Positions 44,622 through 53,773 of a stretch of 64,000 nt of DNA are shown piece by piece; the stretch's first letter is position 1; each line of letters starts with the position of its first letter. Location of the stretch: NCBI RefSeq assembly GCF_004319545.1, contig NZ_CP036313.1, positions 3,970,501-4,034,500 on the forward strand, read 5' to 3'. The notes under the pieces were generated by a model that saw only the letters and a program-made list of their open reading frames with translations, was not told the origin of the DNA and searched no databases. The DNA comes from Desulfobacter hydrogenophilus (GTDB taxonomy: Bacteria > Desulfobacterota > Desulfobacteria > Desulfobacterales > Desulfobacteraceae). A program made the position numbers and the translations under genes.

Positions 44622-45551
44622 TTATTTGAATCTCATCAAACGATAACCATAGGCATTCTTGTGGACAGTGATATCCGACAGAATGAAGTAAACGGGCTGA
44701 AACATGCCCTGGGTGACCATGCTGTAAAAGGGAATCACTCTTTTATCTACAAGGTGAAAGACGCTGGCGGGGACCGTACAAAACTGCCGGGCCTGGCCGC
44801 AGAAATAATTGCTGAGAAACCCGATATTGCTGTTGCCGGCGGGGGCATAGAAGCGGACGCCCTTCACGCGGCCTCGGCCAGCACCCGGACCCCGGTAATT
44901 TTCATGTCGTGCGCGTCTTCGGTTGACCGGGGCATTGTGGCTGGCATGGCCAGTTCAGAAAACAATCTGACCGGCATTGATACCAATGATACCCAGCTGA
45001 CGGCCAAGCGGCTCTGGTTCATCCGGAAGATGCTGCCCGACGCCAGAAAGGTTTTCTGTTTCCATGTACCGTCAATTGCACCCTCTGTCAACTCCCTGGC
45101 CGTTGCGAAAAAGGCAGCGTCTAAACTGGGGTTGGAGGTGGCAACAGCAGAGGTGGAAACAGAAGCAGATATCCGGAGGGCGACTGCAGCGCTGTCAAAG
45201 AGTAATGTGGATGTGATTCTCCTGTTGCCGGCTGCCCCCGTTCACGGAGCAATGGGAACAATTATTTTTCCAAAGGCCCTGGCTGAAAGAATACCGATCT
45301 TCGGTTATGGCGAAGACAGTATGAAAAAGGGGGCATTTGCCACCTATTCAGGCTCTCGGTATGCCATCGGTCAGCAGACCGCCCGCCTGGTCCATAAGAT
45401 TGTCAATGGGATTGCCCCCAGGGATATCCCGGTGGAAACGCCTGAAAAATTAGAACTGGTAATCAACCGGGACCTGGTTGACAAACTGGGGCTGAAACTG
45501 TCCAAACGGGTATGGCGGATGGCCGATAAGATTGTAGACATTCAATTTTAA
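44622..45551 (+). pseudogene. TrpX-like ABC substrate-binding protein, severed from its signal peptide
   Basis: About 300 residues of an ABC_sub_bind-type protein: TITIGILVDSD, AEIIAEKPDIAVAGGGIEAD, TPVIFMSCASSVDRGIVAGM, NNLTGIDTNDTQLTAKRLWF, IPIFGYGEDSMKKGAFATYS and a final Rossmann-like strand. Homology starts right at the transposon end and the signal peptide is missing; it lies 4.3 kb upstream at 40183. Translation could restart at GTG 44661, but the product would stay in the cytoplasm. Such proteins are normally periplasmic partners of transporters or of sensor kinases. Here the gene stops 17 bases before the large kinase start, so the intact version was probably its ligand-presenting partner. 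Confidence 0.7.
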
Positions 45552-45568
45552 TCATGGGAGAAAGCACG

Positions 45569-48500
45569 ATGAACTGGTGGCATCGTCTGAGTTACAGACT
45601 GACGATCTTTATCCTTGTCCTGGCATTGGTTCCCCTTGCCGGCTTTGGTCTATTCACGATCAAGGACATCCAGAATGCCCGGCTGCTGTCGATTGAACTG
45701 ATCCATGGAAACATGGCCATCAATGTCGCTGAAAGAATTGAATCATCCCTTGCCAATGCAGTGGAAAAAATCGGGCTGGTTATGGAAAGCAATGAGCTGG
45801 AAACCCTGGATGTTTCAGACCAGGAATGGATTCTGCAAATGTTGATCAAAAGCCTTCCCCCTCTTCATGCTTTGGAAATTATCGATATGGATGGCCGGGT
45901 AAAGGTAAAGGTCGGGTATGACAACGTGTACAATACAAAAAACCTGAAGCAGCATGTTGATCTGCCGGATTTTTTGAATATGCAAGACAAAAAGCCGATC
46001 ATCGGATCACAGTATATCACGGACCAGACCGTGTTGGTTTTTGACCTTTTCATTCCCATATTAAACCCGATTGACAGACAAGTTATTGCCGTGGTTGCTG
46101 CTGAAATCAACATCGAAAAGCTTTTGGGCTTTGTTGCCGATCTGCGTTTAGGCAGAACAGGATATGTGTATATCGTCAATGACCAGGGAAAAATCCTTGC
46201 CCATCCGGATCGCAGCCTAGTGCTGGCAAAGGAAAGGGAGCTGAACAATCCCCTGGTGAATGATTTTGTTTCGGGCCGGAAAGTGGTTGAAACAAACAAG
46301 ACCTATGTCAACAGAACGCAGATAGAGGTATTGACCAATGCCCATGCGGTAAAAGAGATGAATCTGCTGGTGGTGGTTGCCCAATCGGTTGAAGAAGCCA
46401 TGTCCGTTGTAACACAGATCACACGCCGGCAAGTCAAAAACCTTGCACTTGTTTTTATGACCGCCATCCTCATGGCGGTATACTTTATCCTTAAACTCAA
46501 CCGACCGATGAGTCGGCTGGCATCCGGTGCCCAACTGCTTGGCAGTGGCAATCTTTCCCACAGGATTGAGGTCATCTCTTCAGATGAAATTGGTTCTGTC
46601 ACCCGGTCTTTTAATGCCATGGCTGAAGATCTGGAAGCCTCAAAACGAACTGCTGACCAGCTCAACTGGGTCAGACAGGGGGTGCTGGAACTTGATGAAC
46701 AGCTCAGGGGAGACCTGTCCCTTGAAAAAGCCTGCTCAAATATCATTCATTTTATGGCCGGGTATCTGAAGGGGCAGGTGGGGCTTGTCTATGTCCATGA
46801 CGGTAATGGCAGTTACCATTATATTGCGGGTTACGCGTTCATGCCCGGAAAAGGATTTTCCAATTGTTTCGGGCTGGGACAAGGCCTGCCCGGTCAGGCT
46901 GCCCTGGAAAAAAGGATGTTGACGGTTTCCGAACTGCCACCCGATTATATCTCCATAACCTCCGGGATGGGAAACAGGGTTCCAAAACATTTGATCATTG
47001 TCCCGTTTGTGTTCAACAACCAGGTTGAAGCGGTGATGGAACTGGGTTCTCTTACACCGTTGACCGAGCAACAAAATTTATTTATCGCAGACACAGCAGA
47101 CAATATCGCTGTTGTTATTGCAGCTGCCCGGTCAAGGCAGAACCTCAATACAGCCCTGGTTCAAACCAGGCAGCAGGCCGAAGAACTTCAGAAACAGCAG
47201 GAGGAACTCCAGGCCGCCAATGAAGAGATGGAAGAGCAGACCCAGTTGCTGATGGCATCTGAGAACAAGCTAAAGGAGCAGCAGGAGGAACTTCAGGCGG
47301 CCAACGAAGAACTTGAGGAAAAGACCCAGTATCTGGAGCGCAATAAAAAACATATTGAAGAAAAAAACAAGGCTCTGGAATTTTTGAGAGCAAACCTGGA
47401 AAAGAAAGCAGAAGATCTGACCATTGCCAGCAAATACAAGTCCGAATTTCTGGCCAATATGTCCCATGAACTCAGAACCCCCTTGAACAGCCTGTTGCTT
47501 CTGGCAAGACTTCTGGCTGACAATAAAGAGAAAAACCTTCTGGCTGACCAGGTAGAATCGGCCAGAATCATCTATAACAGCGGAAATGATCTTTTGGCCC
47601 TGATCAATGAAATTCTGGACCTTTCCAAAATCGAGGCCGGAAAGATGAAGCTATCGCTGGACGAAATACCATTGAAGGATTTAAGTGAGGCGCTTGACAA
47701 AAACTTCAAGAGACTGACCCAGGAGAAAGGTCTTTCCCTGGATATTTCCATCAAAGCGGATGTGCCGAAAATTATTATCAGTGACCAGCAGCGCATCATG
47801 CAGATCCTGAAAAATTTCATTGCCAATGCCTGTAAATTTACATCAACCGGCGGGGTTACAGTTGAATTTTACCGGCCAGACAAGTCGATCGCCTTCCTGC
47901 GAAACGATCTAATATACCCAGACACCATTGCCATTGCTGTTAAGGATACAGGAATAGGTATTCCCGAAGACAAACAAAAAATTATTTTCGAGGCGTTTCA
48001 ACAGGTAGAAGGTGGAAGTGCCAGAAAATATGGGGGTACAGGCCTGGGGCTCTCCATATCGAGGGAGCTTGCAACCCTTCTTGGGGGAGAGATCCAGCTG
48101 AAAAGTATTTTAAATGAAGGCGCTACCTTCACCCTCTTTCTACCGATAAAGGCAACCACCCAGGCGTCTGTTTCGATACCAACGTCCCCAAGCTATAAAA
48201 AATCTGAGGCTCCTGCCAGAATGATGGTGAAAAAAAATGACAACCAGGAACAATTGACTTCTGTCATAGAGGATGACCGGGAACAACTCGGTCCGGAAGA
48301 CAAAATCGTTCTGATTATTGAAGATGATGTGGAATTTGCAGCAACGTTAATAAAATCCTGCAGGCAAAAGGGATTCAAGGCGCTTGTGTCCCTTAATGGT
48401 GAAGATGGATTACAGCTTGCCCAATCCTTCAATATTAATGCCATAATCCTGGATATCCATCTGCCGGGAATGGATGGCTGGGCCGTTCTTGAGTCTCTCA

Positions 48501-49471
48501 AGGAAAATCCATCCACCCGGCATATACCGGTTCATTTTATGTCGGCGGATGATCCGGTTCCTGAAGCCTTCACAAAGGGAGCTGTGGGATATCTGACAAA
48601 ACCGGTAACCCTTGAAGGTCTTGAAGAAACCATCATCAATCTGAAAGCCATGGTCAATAAGCAGCCGAAGGACCTGCTTCTGGTTGAGGATAATGCCAAT
48701 CAGAGACATGCCATTAATAATCTCATCGGTAACAATGACGTGGTGACACAGGAAGTTTCCACCGGGAAAGAAGCCCTTGCCGTGCTCCAGAGCAAGCAAT
48801 TTGACTGCATGATACTGGACCTGGGGCTGCCGGATATGTCCGGTTTTGATCTATTAAAAAAAATAGAAAAAGACCCTTTGATTAAACTGCCGCCGGTGAT
48901 CGTCTATACGGGCAGGGAATTGACATCCGATGAGGAGAACGAATTGAGAAAATATTCAGACTCGATTATTATCAAGGGGGTACGGTCTGAAGAGAGACTT
49001 CTTGATGAAACAGCCCTGTTTCTCCATCGTGTGATCGATAAAATGCCTGAAGACAAGAGAAAAATAATTTCAATTCTCCATGATTCAGACCAGGCCCTTA
49101 GGAATAGCACCATTCTGATTGTCGATGACGATATGCGCAATGTTTTTGCATTGTCGAAAGTGTTGAACGACAAAGGGGCTAATACCATAAAAGCGGAAAA
49201 CGGGGTCAAGGCACTGGACATACTAAGCCATAGAAACGATGTGGATATGGTCCTTATGGATATCATGATGCCGGTTATGGACGGTTATGAAACCATGAAG
49301 AAAATTCGAATGGAGAGCAGATTCAACAGCCTGCCCATTATTGCCCTTACCGCCAAGGCCATGCAACGGGACAAGGACGCCTGTATTGCTGCCGGAGCCA
49401 ATGATTATCTTGCAAAACCGTTGGAGATCGACCGTCTCTTGTCCATGATGCGAGTCTGGTTGTACCGGTAA
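45569..49471 (+). CDS. 1,300-residue hybrid kinase (Cache-HAMP-GAF-HK-REC-REC-REC)
   Basis: Start ATG 45569 has GGGAG eight bases upstream; ATG 45554 lies in frame. Membrane helices at ~12-33 and ~295-313 enclose a Cache sensor (DMDGRVKVKVGYDNV, LGRTGYVYIVNDQGKILAHP). Then HAMP (~315-368), GAF (~385-525), a coiled coil of EELQAANEE repeats, and the H-box FLANMSHELRTPLNSLLLLA. The ATPase has FIANACKFTSTGG, KDTGIGIPEDK and GGTGLGLSIS. Three receivers follow, with phospho-acceptor Asp in AIILDIHLPGMDG, CMILDLGLPDMSG and MVLMDIMMPVMDG. The first gene of the set encodes a binding protein and cheR, cheB and a second kinase follow, so this is the core sensor of a chemotaxis-like phosphorelay. Confidence 0.95.
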   Translation: MNWWHRLSYRLTIFILVLALVPLAGFGLFTIKDIQNARLLSIELIHGNMAINVAERIESSLANAVEKIGLVMESNELETLDVSDQEWILQMLIKSLPPLHALEIIDMDGRVKVKVGYDNVYNTKNLKQHVDLPDFLNMQDKKPIIGSQYITDQTVLVFDLFIPILNPIDRQVIAVVAAEINIEKLLGFVADLRLGRTGYVYIVNDQGKILAHPDRSLVLAKERELNNPLVNDFVSGRKVVETNKTYVNRTQIEVLTNAHAVKEMNLLVVVAQSVEEAMSVVTQITRRQVKNLALVFMTAILMAVYFILKLNRPMSRLASGAQLLGSGNLSHRIEVISSDEIGSVTRSFNAMAEDLEASKRTADQLNWVRQGVLELDEQLRGDLSLEKACSNIIHFMAGYLKGQVGLVYVHDGNGSYHYIAGYAFMPGKGFSNCFGLGQGLPGQAALEKRMLTVSELPPDYISITSGMGNRVPKHLIIVPFVFNNQVEAVMELGSLTPLTEQQNLFIADTADNIAVVIAAARSRQNLNTALVQTRQQAEELQKQQEELQAANEEMEEQTQLLMASENKLKEQQEELQAANEELEEKTQYLERNKKHIEEKNKALEFLRANLEKKAEDLTIASKYKSEFLANMSHELRTPLNSLLLLARLLADNKEKNLLADQVESARIIYNSGNDLLALINEILDLSKIEAGKMKLSLDEIPLKDLSEALDKNFKRLTQEKGLSLDISIKADVPKIIISDQQRIMQILKNFIANACKFTSTGGVTVEFYRPDKSIAFLRNDLIYPDTIAIAVKDTGIGIPEDKQKIIFEAFQQVEGGSARKYGGTGLGLSISRELATLLGGEIQLKSILNEGATFTLFLPIKATTQASVSIPTSPSYKKSEAPARMMVKKNDNQEQLTSVIEDDREQLGPEDKIVLIIEDDVEFAATLIKSCRQKGFKALVSLNGEDGLQLAQSFNINAIILDIHLPGMDGWAVLESLKENPSTRHIPVHFMSADDPVPEAFTKGAVGYLTKPVTLEGLEETIINLKAMVNKQPKDLLLVEDNANQRHAINNLIGNNDVVTQEVSTGKEALAVLQSKQFDCMILDLGLPDMSGFDLLKKIEKDPLIKLPPVIVYTGRELTSDEENELRKYSDSIIIKGVRSEERLLDETALFLHRVIDKMPEDKRKIISILHDSDQALRNSTILIVDDDMRNVFALSKVLNDKGANTIKAENGVKALDILSHRNDVDMVLMDIMMPVMDGYETMKKIRMESRFNSLPIIALTAKAMQRDKDACIAAGANDYLAKPLEIDRLLSMMRVWLYR

Positions 49472-49491
49472 CCCATAGGGATGTACGGCTT

Positions 49492-50319
49492 ATGAAATCA
49501 AATGAAGTTGAAAACGTTGAAATAAGACTTTTACTGAATGCGGTTTTTCTTCGGTATGGATATGATTTCAGAGGATATGCCAAATCCTCCATGCGTAGGA
49601 GAATCATTCAATTTATGCAGACGTCCGGGGCGTCATCAATCTCTGAAATGATCCCCCGCGTGATTCATGACGAAGCATATTTTGAAAAAATGGCCATGGC
49701 GTTTTCCATAACTGTTACAGAGATGTTCAGGGATCCGTCAACATTTCTGTCCCTCAGGCAAAATGTTCTGCCTGTTTTAAAAAGCTATCCATTTATAAAA
49801 ATTTGGCATGCAGGGTGTGCAACCGGTGAGGAGGCTTATTCCCTGGCCATCCTGCTAAAAGAGGAGGCCTTGGACAAACGAACCACCTTGTTTGCAACGG
49901 ATTTCAATAATCAGGCGTTGAAAAAGGCCCAGGAGGGCATCCTATAAATTGATCAGAGCAGACAGTATACCCGGAACTATCAATTATCCGGTGGGAAAGG
50001 CTCTTTTTCCGATTACTATCATGCCCATTACGGGGCATTGGCTATCAACAAATCATTAAGAGAAAACATCACCTTTGCCAACCATAATCTGGTGACGGAC
50101 CAGGTATTCAGTGAAACACACCTGATTCTGTGCCGAAATGTGATGATCTATTTTAATCGAGAATTGCAGGAAAGGGTTCTTCAGCTTTTTTATGACAGTC
50201 TCGTATATGGGGGATTTTTATGCCTGGGAATGAAAGAAAGCCTTTTATTTTCAAAATACCAGAACAGCTTTAAGGTGATTGATCAAAAAAATAAAATTTT
50301 TCAAAAAATAACCCTATGA
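49492..50319 (+). pseudogene. CheR-type methyltransferase with in-frame TAA
   Basis: CheR methylates glutamates of chemoreceptors using S-adenosylmethionine. The N-terminal half (LLNAVFLRYGYDFRGYAKSS, SITVTEMFRDPSTFLSLRQN, IWHAGCATGEEAYSLAILL) ends at TAA 49945-49947 after KKAQEGIL. The same frame then continues with IDQSRQYTRNYQLSGGKGSF to NHNLVTDQVFSETHLILCRN and VMIYFNRELQERVLQLFYDS, normal CheR sequence. The stop sits where relatives usually have a Pro. The first product keeps the SAM-binding motif but lacks the rest of the fold. Stop overlaps the cheB start (ATGA). Confidence 0.88.
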
Positions 50320-50891
50320 AAACGAACAGATACAAAGCCATTGTCATGGGAGGGTCCGTAGGGTCCATGGAAGCACTGTTAGAAATTTTTTCCGGCCTGC
50401 CTCGGAATTTCAGACTGCCGATCATTATTGTCTGCCATGTTCACCTCCATGATAATGGCGGCGTAGTTAATTTTTTTCGTTTACAAAATCCGCTCAATAT
50501 AAAAACGGCAGATGACAAGGAACCGATACGGCCGGGCTATATCTATTTTGCACCGGCCAACTATCATTTGCTGGTGGAACAGGATGAAACTTTTTCCCTT
50601 ACCGTTGATTCAAAGGTCAATTATTCAAGGCCAGCTATTGATGTTTTGTTCGAAAGTGCTGCGTTCGTCTATGGAGAACAATTGATCGGTATCGTTTTAA
50701 CAGGCGCAAACCATGATGGTGCAAAGGGCATTTCATGTATAAAAAAAATGGGGGGACAGACCATAGCGCAAAATCCGGATACGGCAGAATGCCCTGTCAT
50801 GCCGTTAGCTGCAATCAATACCGGTGATGTGGATGCCATTCTATCAATCCAACAGATCAGGGGTTTTATAAAATTAGAGGTCGTTTCATGA
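50316..50891 (+). CDS. CheB-type methylesterase domain protein
   Basis: 191 residues, only the catalytic domain of CheB without receiver. Catalytic Ser in MGGSVGSMEAL (~14), His in IIVCHVHLHD (~41) and Asp in GANHDGAKGISCIKKMGG (~130s). In the classic pathway it removes methyl groups or deamidates receptors. Starts inside the cheR stop and ends inside the start of the next kinase gene (ATGA overlaps at both ends), so it is tightly coupled. Stand-alone CheB with CheR beside hybrid kinases is typical of non-flagellar signalling clusters that modify a kinase or receptor. Confidence 0.92.
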   Translation: MKTNRYKAIVMGGSVGSMEALLEIFSGLPRNFRLPIIIVCHVHLHDNGGVVNFFRLQNPLNIKTADDKEPIRPGYIYFAPANYHLLVEQDETFSLTVDSKVNYSRPAIDVLFESAAFVYGEQLIGIVLTGANHDGAKGISCIKKMGGQTIAQNPDTAECPVMPLAAINTGDVDAILSIQQIRGFIKLEVVS

Positions 50892-53437
50892 AAGAAGTTT
50901 CAAAAATTTTAATTGTCGATGACAAGCCTGAAAATATATTCAGCCTCAAGCAGATACTCGCAGAAACAAATGCAGAGGTTATCAGTGCATCCAACGGAAA
51001 TGAAGCGCTGATCGCCATTCTGAACCATAATTTTGCCCTTGCCCTGCTTGATGTTCAAATGCCTGACATGGATGGATATGAACTTGCCGAATTTATCCGG
51101 TCTGAAAAGAAAACAAGACAGCTGCCTATCATTTTTGTCTCTGCGGTTTATTCAAGCGAATATCATGTGTTTAAAGGCTATGATTCCGGTGCGGTTGATT
51201 TTTTAGTAAAACCGTTTAATGCTAGAATCCTTTTGGGCAAAGTTAATGTATTTATTCAGCTATATCGGCAGAACCAACAATTGCAAGAATCAGAACATCT
51301 CATCCGGGAGCAGTATGATAATTTAAAGGCCTCTGAATTGCGATTTGAATCCCTTGTCAATATAATTCCCGACATTGTTTACAGAGTTGATACAGAAGGT
51401 AATTTTACCTTTGTCAATGAGGCAATCAAAAAGCTGGGCTATAAACCCAAGGAACTCATCGGTATCCATTTCAGCAGTATTATTTTACCGATGGATGTGT
51501 CCCCTGTCTCGAGGAAAGAGGTCATAAGATCAAGGCAGGAATCACAGGAAAAATCCAAAAAACTAATTGGCCTGTTTGATGAAAGAAGAACAGGCAAAAG
51601 AAAAACAACCGGCCTTGAAATACGGCTGATACCCAAAATCGGCAACAGTGATTTGATTGGGGTTTTAGAACACATCGGACAAAATTCGGTTGTGGTTGAA
51701 GTTAACAGCTCCGGTTTTTATTCAGATCGAATTGAGAATAAAAATAAAATATTCCTGGGAACCGTTGGTGTCATAAGGGATATTACAAATCGGAAGCGAC
51801 TTGAACAAGGGTTAAACAAAGCCAAAGATGAACTTGAAGAAAAGGTAAAAAAAAGAACGGCCGAGTTGACCCAAAAGAATATGGCCCTGACATTGGAAAT
51901 AAAGAAAAGAGAAGAAGCAGAGCAGTCCGCACAGAAAGCCAAGCAGGAATGGAAAGAGATATTTGACGCCATCGGCCAGATGGCCATAGTTTTAGATAAA
52001 GAGCATACGATACTGGCGGTGAATCAATCAACAGTCAAACTGACGGGACAATTGCCGGAGGAATTAATCGGTAAAAAATGTTATGAAATTTTTCATCTAT
52101 CCGGTGCACCCCATGTCGACTGCCCTGCAAGAAAACTATCAAATTCCAACGACGAAAATACTATCGAATTGTATATCGAGTCATTGGATAAATCCTTTAT
52201 CGAATCCTGCACACCGATTTTTGATGATCATGGAGAACTCAAACAAATCATTAGTATCTTAACTGATATTTCAGCAAGAAAACGTCTTGAAAAAGATTTG
52301 ATTCAAGCCTACAAAATGGAAGCCATTGGGACATTGGCCGGTGGTATTGCTCATGATTTTAATAATATTCTCTCCAGTATTATAGGATATACCCAGCTTA
52401 TTCTATCCGATGTTGAAAAGGGAACCGCCATTGAAGCAGATCTCAATGAAGTTTATAACGCTGGCATCCGGGCAAAAGAACTGGTTCGGCAGATTTTAAC
52501 ATTTGCCAGAAAATCAGAAGATGAAAAAATATCGATAAGACTGGATATCATCGTAAAAGAAGTTCTTAAATTTTTAAGATCCAGCATACCTGCCAATATT
52601 CGTATCAAAGATAATATTATCAGCAGGTCAAAGGTCATGGCCAATGCAACCCAGATTCATCAAATTGTCATGAATCTGTGTACAAATGCCGGTCATGCCA
52701 TGAATGCCGAAGGTGGTGTTTTATCGGTAACCCTAAAAGAGACAACGATCGACAGCTCCCTGATTAAGATCCGGGATGATATAGATCCGGGAAAATATGT
52801 AGAACTACAAGTATCAGATACAGGGTCAGGTATCCCCACAGCAATCATTGATCGCATATTTGAGCCGTATTTTACGACAAAAGATCCTGAAGAAGGAACC
52901 GGCATGGGTCTGGCGCTGGTTCAAAGTATTGTTAAAGAAGCCAAAGGCATGGTCAAGGTTGAAAGCAAAATAAATCAGGGAACAACATTCAAGATATTCT
53001 TTCCCATAACAGATGAAGAAAAGCGTGTTTCAGCCGTTGTTCCAGAGACAATAGTTCAAGGCCAGGGGCATGTATTACTTATCGATGATGAAATTGCAAT
53101 CACAAAACTGACTAAAAGATATTTAGAACGTTACGGCTATAAAGTCACAACGGCAAATCATCCCAAACAAGCATTAACAATTTTTTCCCAAGACCCGAAT
53201 GGATTTGATGTCGTTGTAACCGATATGACAATGCCAGATATGAAAGGAGACCGGTTGATAAAGGAGATACAGAATATCCGTTCAGGCATACCCTGTGTTC
53301 TATGTACAGGCTACAGCAAGGAGATTAATCAAGATACTGGGTCACTTGAAGAGTTGAAGGCCGTTTTGATCAAGCCGATAAGTCAAAATAAATTTGTGTC
53401 TACAATACAACGTCTGCTCGACGAAAAAACTATATAA
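50888..53437 (+). CDS. Cytoplasmic hybrid histidine kinase (REC-PAS-PAS-HK-REC)
   Basis: 849 residues without membrane helices. N-terminal receiver (~5-125: IVDDKPENI, Asp in LALLDVQMPDMDG, VKPFNA), PAS (~150-300, with a long insertion), coiled coil (~308-350), PAS (~355-470). The H-box is [20 protein letters not shown]. ATPase motifs are NLCTNAGHAMNAEGG, SDTGSGIPTA and GTGMGLALVQSIV. A C-terminal receiver (~715-830) has VLLIDDE, Asp in VVVTDMTMPDMKG and KPI. The first receiver may take phosphate from the 1,300-residue kinase upstream. It ends the operon. Confidence 0.95.
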   Translation: MKEVSKILIVDDKPENIFSLKQILAETNAEVISASNGNEALIAILNHNFALALLDVQMPDMDGYELAEFIRSEKKTRQLPIIFVSAVYSSEYHVFKGYDSGAVDFLVKPFNARILLGKVNVFIQLYRQNQQLQESEHLIREQYDNLKASELRFESLVNIIPDIVYRVDTEGNFTFVNEAIKKLGYKPKELIGIHFSSIILPMDVSPVSRKEVIRSRQESQEKSKKLIGLFDERRTGKRKTTGLEIRLIPKIGNSDLIGVLEHIGQNSVVVEVNSSGFYSDRIENKNKIFLGTVGVIRDITNRKRLEQGLNKAKDELEEKVKKRTAELTQKNMALTLEIKKREEAEQSAQKAKQEWKEIFDAIGQMAIVLDKEHTILAVNQSTVKLTGQLPEELIGKKCYEIFHLSGAPHVDCPARKLSNSNDENTIELYIESLDKSFIESCTPIFDDHGELKQIISILTDISARKRLEKDLIQAYKMEAIGTLAGGIAHDFNNILSSIIGYTQLILSDVEKGTAIEADLNEVYNAGIRAKELVRQILTFARKSEDEKISIRLDIIVKEVLKFLRSSIPANIRIKDNIISRSKVMANATQIHQIVMNLCTNAGHAMNAEGGVLSVTLKETTIDSSLIKIRDDIDPGKYVELQVSDTGSGIPTAIIDRIFEPYFTTKDPEEGTGMGLALVQSIVKEAKGMVKVESKINQGTTFKIFFPITDEEKRVSAVVPETIVQGQGHVLLIDDEIAITKLTKRYLERYGYKVTTANHPKQALTIFSQDPNGFDVVVTDMTMPDMKGDRLIKEIQNIRSGIPCVLCTGYSKEINQDTGSLEELKAVLIKPISQNKFVSTIQRLLDEKTI

Positions 53438-53498
53438 CCACAAACAACAGTTGAATCCAATCCAATATCAGTCGGTTATATTTACATTGATGCAATAC

Positions 53499-53552
53499 TT
53501 TATAACAGCCATGGGCTGACTTGGTCTATCAATACCGAGGCTCAACCCACAA
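53499..53552 (+). repeat. Dispersed repeat (TATAACAGCCATGGG type), copy 2
   Basis: TTTATAACAGCCATGGGCTG continues ACTTGGTCTATCAATACCGA and GGCTCAACCCACAAC. It lies 60 bases after the kinase stop, in the 320-bp gap 53438-53758, where no gene is seen. Confidence 0.75.
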
Positions 53553-53773
53553 CAAAGCATGAAAGTAATTCAGTAACTTATTGGAACTTTCATATAAATA
53601 ATAACACGTTATCGAAAAAGCCCTGAGAGGTGAATAGTAATTTATTTTCATCCACCTACAAAACCCCCCTTCGAGGGCATCCTCATACTACCGAAATATG
53701 CGGGTATAGTAGGTGATTTAAGAACTTATCGGCGCTTTCATATCAATTTTTAAATGGAATGGAACACCAGGCC

